A DNA stretch of 64,000 nucleotides from Piscinibacter gummiphilus (GTDB lineage: Bacteria; Pseudomonadota; Gammaproteobacteria; Burkholderiales; Burkholderiaceae_C), in contig NZ_CP015118.1 of the NCBI RefSeq assembly GCF_002116905.1, forward strand, positions 4,278,001-4,342,000, read 5' to 3'. Both the position numbers and the translations under genes were made by a program. Positions 9,158 to 16,804 of this stretch are shown here, piece after piece; the stretch's first letter is position 1, and the number at the start of each line of letters is the position of its first letter. The notes under the pieces were generated by a model. That model searched no databases and was not told the DNA's origin. It saw only the letters and a program-made list of their open reading frames with translations.

Positions 9158-9940
9158 CTAGAACGTCCCCGGGTACGTCCCGCCGTCCACCAGGATGTTC
9201 TGTCCGGTCAGGTAGCCGGCGTGCTGGCTGCACAGGAACGCGCAGATCGCGCCGAACTCGGCCGGTGTGCCGAAACGCTGCGACGGGATCGTGCGGCGGC
9301 GGGCGTCGGCGGCTGCTTCCTCGTTCTGGCCCAACGCCTTGGCACCCGCCTTCAGCGTGGTGCGCAGGCGATCCGTGTCGAACGCACCGGGCAGCAGGCC
9401 GTTGATGGTGACGTTGCGCGCGGCGATCGGGCTGCGCGCGAGGCCCGCCACGAACCCCGTGAGGCCGCTGCGCGCGCCGTTGGACAGGCCCAGCACCCCG
9501 ATGGGGGCCTTCACGGCACCGGACGTGATGTTGACCACGCGGCCGTAGCCGCGGGCGGCCATCGCATCGATGGTCGAGCGGATCAGCTCGATCGGGGTCA
9601 GCATGTTGGCGTCGAGCGCCTGGATCCACGTGTCGCGGTCCCAGTTGCGGAAGTCGCCGGGCGGCGGGCCGCCGGCGTTGTTCACGAGGATGTCGACCTG
9701 CGGGCATGCGGCCAGCGCCGCGGCGCGGCCCTCGGCCGTGGTGATGTCGCCCGCCACCGTGCGCACCTCGCCGCGGCCGATCGCGCGCAGTTCCGCGGCC
9801 GTGGCCTCGAGGGCCTCGACGCCGCGCGCCGTGATCACGACGTTCGCGCCTTCACGCACCAGCGCTTCCGCGCAGCCCTTGCCCAAGCCCTTGCTGGCGG
9901 CGCACACCAGCGCCCACTTGCCTTCGATCCCCAGGTCCAT
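9158..9940 (-). CDS. Short-chain dehydrogenase/reductase-like protein with altered active site
   Basis: Rossmann-fold SDR of 260 aa, the normal length of classical FabG-like members. The nucleotide-binding segment reads CAASKGLGKG (residues 13-22) and NNAGG is at 87-91. The Ser of the catalytic triad is present in ITSG (Ser140). The usual Tyr and Lys of YxxxK, expected at 153 and 157, are replaced by Ser153 and Arg157 (LSNGARSGL). The C-terminal VDGGTYPG motif is intact. It may be a non-catalytic SDR or use a different mechanism, so an oxidoreductase call is tentative. An upstream AGAGGAGA ribosome-binding site and a 21-nt gap from the EamA gene indicate one operon. Confidence 0.85.
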   Translation of the reverse strand: MDLGIEGKWALVCAASKGLGKGCAEALVREGANVVITARGVEALEATAAELRAIGRGEVRTVAGDITTAEGRAAALAACPQVDILVNNAGGPPPGDFRNWDRDTWIQALDANMLTPIELIRSTIDAMAARGYGRVVNITSGAVKAPIGVLGLSNGARSGLTGFVAGLARSPIAARNVTINGLLPGAFDTDRLRTTLKAGAKALGQNEEAAADARRRTIPSQRFGTPAEFGAICAFLCSQHAGYLTGQNILVDGGTYPGTF

Positions 9941-9961
9941 GTCGTTCTCCTCTCGTTGAAT

Positions 9962-10891
9962 TCAGCCGACGCGGGCGCGCGTCAGCATCCAGATGCCACC
10001 CATCACCAGCACCGTGCCCGCGGCGACCCAGCCCGTGAAGGGCTCGCCGAGGATCACGATGCCCATCAGGATCGTCGACAGCGGCCCGATCATGCCGATC
10101 TGCGCCGCCGCGCCCGCCCCGATGCGTTCGATCGCCATCATCACCATGAGCACCGGCGCGAAGGTGCACACGGTGGCGTTCACCACGGACAGCCAGATCA
10201 CCTCGGGCGCGACGATCGCGGCCGACATGGGCCGCAGCACCACGAACTGCACGAGGCACAGCACGCAGGCCACCGTGGTGGCGAGGCCCGCGAGGCGCAG
10301 CGCGCCCAGACGGCGCACTTCCTCGCCGCTGTACGCGAGGTACAGCGCGTAGCTCACCGCGCTCAGGAACACGAGCAGCGCGCCGAGGGCCGCATCGGCG
10401 CCGAGCGTGGTGATCTCGTGGCCGAACACCAGCAGCACGCCGGCGTAGCTGATCGCGAGCGACACCAGCTGCTTGCGGTTGACCTTCTTCTTGAACAGCA
10501 CCACGCCGAGCGCGAGCACGATCGTGGGGTTGAGGTACAGGATCAGGCGCTCGAAGCTCGCGGTGATGTACGCGAGGCCCGCGAAGTCGAGGAAGCTCGC
10601 GAGGTAGTAGCCCGTGATGCCGAGGAACACGACGATGCGCCAGTCGCGCGCCGTGAGCGCCGGCTTGCCCCGGCCCGCCCACCAGGCGAGGAACAGGAAC
10701 AGCGGCAGCGCGAACAGCATGCGGTACATGATGAGCGTGACCGCATCGACGTCGTGGCGGTAGGCCAGCTTGACGATGATGGCCTTGCCCGAGAACGCGA
10801 TGGCGCCGAGCGCCGCCAGCAGCACACCCGGCCACATGGCGCGCTGCGAGGCATTCGCGGGCGCCTGGGCGGCTGCGGGAGAGGAATGCAT
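9962..10891 (-). CDS. EamA/DMT-family permease (upstream of SDR)
   Basis: Polytopic inner-membrane protein of 309 aa with ten predicted helices in two EamA repeats, preceded by a short Ala/Ser/Pro-rich cytoplasmic leader. Likely a small-molecule exporter; substrate unknown. It is the first gene of a two-gene unit with the SDR-like protein. The ATG at 10891 has no ribosome-binding site, but a TAGAAT hexamer sits six bases before it, so a leaderless transcript is plausible. It is unrelated in position to the other three EamA genes of this window. Confidence 0.88.
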   Translation of the reverse strand: MHSSPAAAQAPANASQRAMWPGVLLAALGAIAFSGKAIIVKLAYRHDVDAVTLIMYRMLFALPLFLFLAWWAGRGKPALTARDWRIVVFLGITGYYLASFLDFAGLAYITASFERLILYLNPTIVLALGVVLFKKKVNRKQLVSLAISYAGVLLVFGHEITTLGADAALGALLVFLSAVSYALYLAYSGEEVRRLGALRLAGLATTVACVLCLVQFVVLRPMSAAIVAPEVIWLSVVNATVCTFAPVLMVMMAIERIGAGAAAQIGMIGPLSTILMGIVILGEPFTGWVAAGTVLVMGGIWMLTRARVG

Positions 10892-10897
10892 CCCCGC

Positions 10898-10903
10898 ATT
10901 CTA
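10898..10903 (-). promoter_or_regulatory. Candidate -10 element (TAGAAT) six bases before the EamA start
   Basis: On the minus strand TAGAAT is followed by GCGGGG and then the ATG at 10891. That spacing would place transcription start at or within 1-2 nt of the start codon. No clear -35 is seen. Confidence 0.5.
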
Positions 10904-10946
10904 GGAACGAGGCCCGGCCCGTGCAGGCACTCGGATTAGCGGGGGC

Positions 10947-12827
10947 TCAGTCCTGCTGGTTCCGGAACTCCACGCACTGCGGATGGCGGCTGAAGCGTGC
11001 GGTGCCGCACTGGGTTTCCATGCAGCGGAACAGCGCGAAGTTCGTGCGGCTGCCGCAGGCGGCGCGCGGGTTGTTGGGTGCCGGCGGCTCCGCGTCGGGT
11101 TCGGCCGCGGCGGCCTTGCGCGCCGGCGTGGCCTTCGCCACCTTGGCCGTCTCGCGTGCGGGCGGCGGCGGAGCCGGTTCGGGCGCGGGGGCCGCGGCCA
11201 CCGGCGGCGGGGGCGATGGCTCCGGTGCGGGCGCAGGTGCGGGGGCAGGAGCCGGTCCGGCGGCGGGGGGCTGCTCCGTCAGCACACGCTCGATGGGCTC
11301 CCGGACCGGTTGCGGCGAGAGCACGGCCGCGGGTCGCTCCGCCGCCGGGGTCTGGGCCGACGCCGTGGTGTCCGACCGCGACGGATCCAGCCAGCCGGCG
11401 ATCTGGGCCGGGTTCTCGGCGACGTACCAGCCCGCCATGCCGAGGCACACCACCAGCCCGAACACCGCGGCGACCGCGCGCGTGGGCTCGCGGCGCCGCC
11501 GGTTCGCCGGACGGCGGCGGCTCGACGGGCCGGGCATGGTCCAGCTCTGGGGGCCGAGGCCGGGCTCCCGCGGCACGGGGCGGCCGGGCAGCGGACCGAA
11601 GGTCGAGGTGCCGAAGGTGGACGGGCCGAAGCCGGATGGCTCCTTGCGCCGGGCCTCGTCGTCCTCCTTGGTCCAGGGCAACGAGGACATCGCCATCGCG
11701 ATGGCCGCAGCCGCGGCCGCATCGGCCTGGGCGTCCGGGTCATCGGCCACGGGCTCGCGCGCGCCCCTCGCGGGCGGCGGCTCGGGCATCGCTTCCTTCG
11801 TCAGCACCGGCGGTTCCGGCCGCTGCGGGGGGGTGTCCTGGCGAGGCGCCGGCGCGGGGGCCTGGGGCACGGGTGCGGCGCCCGTGAGGTCGAGCAAGGC
11901 ACGCAGCGCCCCCAGGTCCTGCGGCCGGTTCTCGGGACGCACGGCCAGCGCCCGGTCGATCGCGGCCAGGAAGGCCGTGGACGGCATGGCCCCGTGCAGG
12001 CGACCCGGCGGCCGGCGCGACAGGCCCTCGGAGAGCGGCGCGTGCACGTCGTCGGGCCCGAGCACGGCCGCGGAGACCGGCGGGCGGCCGACCAGTGCGA
12101 GGTGGGCGATGGCGCCCAGGCTGTAGATGTCGGTCCACGGGCCCACCGGCAGGTGGCTGCCGTGGGCGAACAGCTCGATGGGGGCGTACTGGCGGTCGAC
12201 GCTGTCGATCACCACGTGCTGGCTGGCCGGCGCCACGGTGGACAGGTCGAGCAGCATCGGCCGCCCATCGGGCATCAGCCAGATGCTCTCGGGCGCGAGA
12301 CCCAGGTGGTACACCCCGCCGGCGTGCAGCACGCCCACGGCGTCGCACAGGGCCACGAGCAGCCGGCGCAGCCAGCCCTCGTCGGTCACGCCCACCCGCT
12401 GCAGCGACACCGCGAGCGACTCGCCCTCGTACGCCGGCATCAGCATGTAGGCCGTGCCGTGTTCCTCCCACACGCGCAGCGCGCGGCCGATGGCCGGGTG
12501 GTCGAAGCGGGTGAGCCAGCGCGCCCCGCGCAGGAAGGCCGACAGCGCCGTGGCCCGGGCGCTGGCGTCGGTGCCGTGGGCCAGCACCACCTCGCCACCC
12601 GCGCCACGCACCGCGAGGCCGCGCGGGAAGTGTTCGCGGACGAGCACGTGCCGCTGCAGCAGCGGGTCGTCGGCGAGGTAGAGGATGCCGTTGTCGTCCT
12701 GCCCGATGGGTTCCACGATCACGCAGCCGCCCACCTGCGCCCCGGAGTGCAGGAGGTCGCGGTCGAGTTCGGACATCGTGGGCATCGTGCTGGGCCCGAA
12801 ATCCCGGGTGTGGTCGATCGAAGGCAT
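10947..12827 (-). CDS. Membrane-anchored pseudokinase with periplasmic Pro-rich linker and Cys-rich C-terminus
   Basis: 626 aa from the ATG at 12827 (alternative starts at 12785 and 12776; no clear ribosome-binding site for any). Residues ~30-290 have the fold signature of a bacterial Ser/Thr kinase (WTDIYSLG at 231-238 and an APIE segment at 215-218). The catalytic residues are missing: the beta-3 Lys is Arg64, the HRD-type loop reads HLGLAPES (174-181, no Asp), and DFG reads DLS (194-196). About 150 residues follow that are Ala/Pro/charged. One membrane helix lies near 450-475, then a long Pro/Ala linker (~505-585). The conserved-looking C-terminal tail has four cysteines (CG...CMETQC...C). 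I infer a cytoplasmic pseudokinase that signals to or anchors a periplasmic disulphide domain. I recall, without being able to check, Burkholderiales relatives with a similar HxG loop. Confidence 0.75.
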   Translation of the reverse strand: MPSIDHTRDFGPSTMPTMSELDRDLLHSGAQVGGCVIVEPIGQDDNGILYLADDPLLQRHVLVREHFPRGLAVRGAGGEVVLAHGTDASARATALSAFLRGARWLTRFDHPAIGRALRVWEEHGTAYMLMPAYEGESLAVSLQRVGVTDEGWLRRLLVALCDAVGVLHAGGVYHLGLAPESIWLMPDGRPMLLDLSTVAPASQHVVIDSVDRQYAPIELFAHGSHLPVGPWTDIYSLGAIAHLALVGRPPVSAAVLGPDDVHAPLSEGLSRRPPGRLHGAMPSTAFLAAIDRALAVRPENRPQDLGALRALLDLTGAAPVPQAPAPAPRQDTPPQRPEPPVLTKEAMPEPPPARGAREPVADDPDAQADAAAAAAIAMAMSSLPWTKEDDEARRKEPSGFGPSTFGTSTFGPLPGRPVPREPGLGPQSWTMPGPSSRRRPANRRRREPTRAVAAVFGLVVCLGMAGWYVAENPAQIAGWLDPSRSDTTASAQTPAAERPAAVLSPQPVREPIERVLTEQPPAAGPAPAPAPAPAPEPSPPPPVAAAPAPEPAPPPPARETAKVAKATPARKAAAAEPDAEPPAPNNPRAACGSRTNFALFRCMETQCGTARFSRHPQCVEFRNQQD

Positions 12828-12960
12828 CAAGGCAACGGCGGTCAGTTGGCGACAAAACGCCCCGCCACGGCACGGGTGCCCACGGGACTCGGGCCCATGG
12901 AGCAATCGATGTGCCCGAACCGTTGGAAGCGCCAGCCGGCCCGGTCCCCTTCCAGGGGGC

Positions 12961-14586
12961 CTAGTATGCGGCCGCGAGCCCGTCCCGGCGTGAATCACTG
13001 GCGGCGAGATAGCCTTCCGCCGCGGGGTCGCCGAGGCGCCAGATGAACTGGCCGGCACCGAAGTCCTGGTAGCTGTCGTTGATCACCGCGAGCCGGTGGC
13101 CCAGGGCCGAGAGGCCCGCCACGGTGTCGGGCCGCATCGTGGCCTCGACGTTCAGTTCCAGGCCGTGGTTGTAGCGCCAGCGCGGTGCATCGCACGCGGC
13201 CTGCGGGTTCTGCCGGTGGTTCAGCAAACGCACGAGCGTCTGCACGTGGCCCTGCGGCTGCAGGCTCGCGCCCATCACACCGAACGACATCACCGGTGCA
13301 CCGTCGCGGCTCAGGAAGCCCGGGATGATGGTGTGGAACGGGCGCTTGCCCGGCGCCACCACGTTCGGGCTCGCGGCGTCGAGGCTGAACGCGTGTCCGC
13401 GGTTCTGCATCGACAGGCCGTACCCGGGCACCACCACGCCCGACCCGAAGCCCATGAAGTTGCTCTGGATGAAGCTGACCATCATCCCCTGCTCGTCCGC
13501 CGCGGTCAGGTAAATCGTGCCACCCTTCACCGGGTTACCGGCACCGAAGTCCTGCGCTTTCTGCCGATCGATCAGCGTGGCGCGGTCGGCCAGGTACGCG
13601 GGGTCGAGCAACTGCTCGACCGTCACGGTCATGCTCGCGGGTTCCGAGACGAAGCGGTACACGTCGGCGAAGGCGAGTTTCATCGCCTCGATCTGCAGGT
13701 GCTGCGACTCGACGCCGTCCACGGGCAGCGAGCCGAGGTCGAAGTGGGCGAGGATGCCGAGCGCGATCTGCGCGGCGATGCCCTGCCCGTTCGGCGGGAT
13801 CTCGTGCAGCGTGTGGCCAGCGTAGTCGAGCCCCACGGGGTCGACCCACTCGGGGCGGAAGCCCGCGAAGTCGGCCGCCGTGATGACCGCGCCGTGTTCG
13901 CGCGCGTGCCGCTCGGCCGCCTCGGCGACCTCGCCGCCGTACAGCGCCTGCCCCTTCGTCCGCGCGATCAGGTCCAGCGTGCGGGCCGCATCGGGGAAGC
14001 GGAAGCGCTCGCCGATCCCGGGCGCCCGCCCCTTCGGCAGGAAGGCGCCGGCAAAGCCCGGCTGGCCCTTCAGCAGCGGCTCGGCTGCGGCCCACTTCTG
14101 CTGCACCACCACCGGCACGGCGTAGCCGCGCTCGGCGATCTCGATGGCCGGGGCCATCAGGTCGGCGAAGGGCAGCTTGCCGAACCGTTCGCTGAGGGCC
14201 ACCCATCCGGCCACCGCGCCCGGCACGGTGACGCTGTCCCAGCCGCGCTGTGGCGGCGTGGCGGCGTCGCCGTACTTGCGGCGGAAGTAGTCGGGACTCC
14301 AGGCCGCGGGCGCGCGGCCCGAGGCGTTGAGGCCGTGCAGCCGCTGCCCGTCCCACACGATGCAGAACGCATCGGACCCGAGGCCGTTGCTCACGGGCTC
14401 GACGACGGTCATCACGGCCGCCGAGGCGATGGCCGCGTCCACCGCGTTGCCACCCTGCATCAGCACGCGCAGGCCGGCCTGCGCGCCGAGCGGGTGCGAC
14501 GTGGAGACGACGTTGCGGCCGAACACCGGGAGCCGCCGGCTGGGGTAGCCGGCGCGCCAGTCGAAGGGGGTGGCGGATGCGGTCAT
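12961..14586 (-). CDS. Gamma-glutamyltransferase-family protein (YwrD-like)
   Basis: Ntn-hydrolase of the gamma-glutamyltransferase family, 541 aa. Such proteins are made as a precursor that cleaves itself before a Thr, which then becomes the nucleophile for gamma-glutamyl bonds. Here the candidate nucleophile is Thr357 in KGGTIYLT. The N-terminal GGNAVDAA motif and the later MGASLQPQGH loop also fit. No signal peptide is evident, unlike the periplasmic GGTs of enteric bacteria, and the Thr context resembles the YwrD group, so the true substrate is uncertain. The start at 14586 was preferred because the longer frame (14625) would begin inside a hairpin. It lies downstream of tctA on the same strand. 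Confidence 0.88.
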   Translation of the reverse strand: MTASATPFDWRAGYPSRRLPVFGRNVVSTSHPLGAQAGLRVLMQGGNAVDAAIASAAVMTVVEPVSNGLGSDAFCIVWDGQRLHGLNASGRAPAAWSPDYFRRKYGDAATPPQRGWDSVTVPGAVAGWVALSERFGKLPFADLMAPAIEIAERGYAVPVVVQQKWAAAEPLLKGQPGFAGAFLPKGRAPGIGERFRFPDAARTLDLIARTKGQALYGGEVAEAAERHAREHGAVITAADFAGFRPEWVDPVGLDYAGHTLHEIPPNGQGIAAQIALGILAHFDLGSLPVDGVESQHLQIEAMKLAFADVYRFVSEPASMTVTVEQLLDPAYLADRATLIDRQKAQDFGAGNPVKGGTIYLTAADEQGMMVSFIQSNFMGFGSGVVVPGYGLSMQNRGHAFSLDAASPNVVAPGKRPFHTIIPGFLSRDGAPVMSFGVMGASLQPQGHVQTLVRLLNHRQNPQAACDAPRWRYNHGLELNVEATMRPDTVAGLSALGHRLAVINDSYQDFGAGQFIWRLGDPAAEGYLAASDSRRDGLAAAY

Positions 14587-14620
14587 GGGAAAGGTCTCTC
14601 GGACATCAGGATGCAGGATG

Positions 14621-14648
14621 GACAAGGCCGCCCGGAGGCGGCCTTGTC
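14621..14648 (-). terminator. Hairpin between tctA and the GGT-like gene
   Basis: A perfect 12-bp stem (14621-14632 with 14637-14648) with a 4-nt loop, located just downstream of the tctA stop. It lacks a T-run on the minus strand. It likely ends or attenuates the tctBA transcript before the GGT-like gene. Confidence 0.6.
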
Positions 14649-14668
14649 GGGGGTGGAGCGGAACCCGG

Positions 14669-16195
14669 TCAGTCGGCGTCCTGGAACGCGACTTCCCGCT
14701 TGTTCTTGATCGACGGCAGCAGCACCACGATGATCATCAGCACCGAGGCGATCAGCAGGCCGGCCGACAGCGGACGGGTCACGAAGGTACTCCAGTCGCC
14801 GCGCGAGAGCAGCAGCGCACGGCGCAGGTTCTCTTCCATCATCGGGCCCAGGATGAAGCCGAGCAGCAGCGGCGCCGGTTCGCACTTGAGCTTGTAGAAC
14901 AGGTAGCCCACCACCGCGAAGATGGCGGTCATGTAGACGTCGAAGTTGTTGTTGTTCAGCGTGTACGTGCCGATGCAGCAGAACAGCGTGATGGCCGGGA
15001 ACAGGAACCGGTACGGCACGGTCAGCAGCTTGATCCAGATGCCGATCATGGGCAGGTTCAGGATCACGAGCATCGCGTTGCCCACCCACATCGAGGCGAT
15101 CAGGCCCCAGAACAGCTCGGGGTTGCTCGACATCACCTGCGGGCCAGGCTGGATGCCCTTGATGGTCATCGCGCCCACCATCAGCGCCATCACGGCGTTC
15201 GGCGGGATGCCGAGGGTCAGCATCGGGATGAACGAGGTCTGCGCGCCGGCGTTGTTCGCCGATTCGGGGCCCGCGACACCGCGGATGTCGCCCTTGCCGA
15301 AGCGGCCGTCGGGACCGGCGACCTTCTTCTCGACCGTGTAGGCCGCGAACGAGGCCAGCAGCGCGCCGCCGCCCGGCAGCACGCCGAGGACGGAACCGAG
15401 CGCCGTGCCGCGCAGCACCGCGGGCCAGGCCTGCTGGAAGTCCTTGCGGGTGGGCCACAGGCCCTTCACTTCCTTCGTGAAGACCTCGCGGTGTTCCTCG
15501 GGCATGCCGAGGTTGGCGATGATTTCGCCGAAGCCAAACAGGCCCATGGCGATCACGACGAAGCCGATGCCGTCCGTCAGTTCAGGGAAGTTGATGCCGG
15601 TGAACGGCAGTTCCGAGTAACGCGGCACGCCGGAGATCACGTCGGTGTTGATCTGCGCGAGCAGCAGGCCCAGGATGATCATCGAGATGGCCTTCAGCAG
15701 CGAGCCGGAAGCCAGCACCACGGCACCGATCAGGCCCAGCACCATCAGCGAGAAGTATTCGGCCGGGCCGAACTTGAACGCGAGTTCGGTCAGCGGCGGC
15801 GCGAAGGCCGCGATGATGATGGTGCCCACGCAGCCCGCGAAGAACGAGCCCAGGCCCGCGGCCGCGAGGGCCGAGCCGGCGCGGCCCTGCCGCGCCATCT
15901 GGTAGCCGTCGATGGCGGTCACCACCGAGCTCGACTCACCCGGCACGTTGATCAGGATCGCGGTGGTGGAACCGCCGTACTGCGCGCCGTAGTAGATGCC
16001 GGCCAGCATGATGAGCGCGGGCGTGGCGTCCAGCGAGTAGATGGACGGCAGCAGCATCGCGATGGTGGCGACGGGGCCCAGGCCGGGCAGCACGCCGATC
16101 AGCGTGCCCAGCACGCAGCCGAAGAAGGCGTACATCAGGTTGTTCAGCGTGAAAGCCACGCCGAAACCGAGCGCCAGGTTGTTCAGGAGATCCAT
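14669..16195 (-). CDS. tctA: Tripartite tricarboxylate transporter, large permease TctA
   Basis: 508-aa inner-membrane protein with about twelve hydrophobic helices, the usual TctA length. It forms the transport channel of a TTT-family carrier with TctB and a periplasmic solute-binding protein. Conserved Gly/Pro-rich loops typical of the family are visible near the N-terminus (LPGLGPVATIAMLLP at about 39-53) and at ~250-270 (GVLPGGGALLASF). The gene follows tctB by 13 nt. No TctC solute-binding protein gene is present in the window, so the partner must lie elsewhere, and the carboxylate transported cannot be named. Confidence 0.95.
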   Translation of the reverse strand: MDLLNNLALGFGVAFTLNNLMYAFFGCVLGTLIGVLPGLGPVATIAMLLPSIYSLDATPALIMLAGIYYGAQYGGSTTAILINVPGESSSVVTAIDGYQMARQGRAGSALAAAGLGSFFAGCVGTIIIAAFAPPLTELAFKFGPAEYFSLMVLGLIGAVVLASGSLLKAISMIILGLLLAQINTDVISGVPRYSELPFTGINFPELTDGIGFVVIAMGLFGFGEIIANLGMPEEHREVFTKEVKGLWPTRKDFQQAWPAVLRGTALGSVLGVLPGGGALLASFAAYTVEKKVAGPDGRFGKGDIRGVAGPESANNAGAQTSFIPMLTLGIPPNAVMALMVGAMTIKGIQPGPQVMSSNPELFWGLIASMWVGNAMLVILNLPMIGIWIKLLTVPYRFLFPAITLFCCIGTYTLNNNNFDVYMTAIFAVVGYLFYKLKCEPAPLLLGFILGPMMEENLRRALLLSRGDWSTFVTRPLSAGLLIASVLMIIVVLLPSIKNKREVAFQDAD

Positions 16196-16208
16196 GGTGA
16201 GAGTTTCC

Positions 16209-16673
16209 TCAGCCCGCGATGAAAGACGGCCACATGGGGATCGTCAGGTTGAGGCCCTTGACGAACACGAGCCAGGAGAAGACGTCGAGCACGACGCTGG
16301 CGATGAGCACGCCGCCCCACTTGAATTCCTTGCCGGCGAAGCTGGTGACGATGATCAGGATGGGCACCGTGATGATCAGGCCGAGGCGCGGCAGCAGCGC
16401 ACCGAACAGCGTGATGGCGAACACGATGATGAGCAGGGGCCGCCAGGCGATGTCGCCGACGGGGTCACCGCCCTCGACCTCGATGGTGAGCGACGTGAAG
16501 ATCACGATCGCCCCGAGGATGGCCATGATCACGCTGAGGATCATCGGGAAGTATCCCGGTCCCGGTCGCGCGCCGCTGCCCATCGCGTAGTCGGTGGCGC
16601 CATAGGCAAAAGCCAGCCCCACCACCACGAACATCAAACCGGAGAAAAAATCCCGCTGACTCTTGATCTTCAC
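16209..16673 (-). CDS. tctB: Tripartite tricarboxylate transporter, small permease TctB
   Basis: 154-aa membrane protein with four predicted helices, partner of TctA. I chose the GTG at 16673, which yields MKIKSQRDFFSG, because an AGGGG ribosome-binding site lies 7-8 nt upstream. The in-frame ATG at 16688 would itself overlap that site. The intergenic region upstream carries a TAGAAT hexamer and a 6-bp inverted repeat, a plausible regulated promoter for tctBA. Confidence 0.9.
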   Translation of the reverse strand: MKIKSQRDFFSGLMFVVVGLAFAYGATDYAMGSGARPGPGYFPMILSVIMAILGAIVIFTSLTIEVEGGDPVGDIAWRPLLIIVFAITLFGALLPRLGLIITVPILIIVTSFAGKEFKWGGVLIASVVLDVFSWLVFVKGLNLTIPMWPSFIAG

Positions 16674-16711
16674 AAAGGTACCCCTCATCTCGTGATGTGC
16701 GATTCACACGG

Positions 16712-16754
16712 ATTCTAGGCAGCACCTCCCAGTGCACGTGTGTGGTTTACACGT
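16712..16754 (-). promoter_or_regulatory. Candidate tctBA promoter with overlapping inverted repeat
   Basis: On the minus strand a TAGAAT -10-like hexamer occupies 16717-16712, 38 nt before the GTG of tctB. Upstream, ACGTGT (16736-16741) and ACACGT (16749-16754) form an inverted repeat with a 7-nt spacer that covers the expected -35 region, so it could be an operator. The rest of the 131-nt gap between the tctB start and the next gene's stop shows nothing else. Confidence 0.4.
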
Positions 16755-16804
16755 AGCGGAAACCCACATCCCATGCGGGTTCCAGACCGCCGTTCAGCCT
16801 TTCT

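Noticed and set aside
10983..13046. Long plus-strand open frame opposite the pseudokinase gene
   Set aside because: Composition is Arg/Gly/His-rich and featureless; the minus strand encodes recognisable kinase-fold and membrane segments.
14587..14625. Thirteen-codon N-terminal extension of the GGT-like protein
   Set aside because: The extra start would lie in the hairpin after tctA and adds residues not resembling the family.
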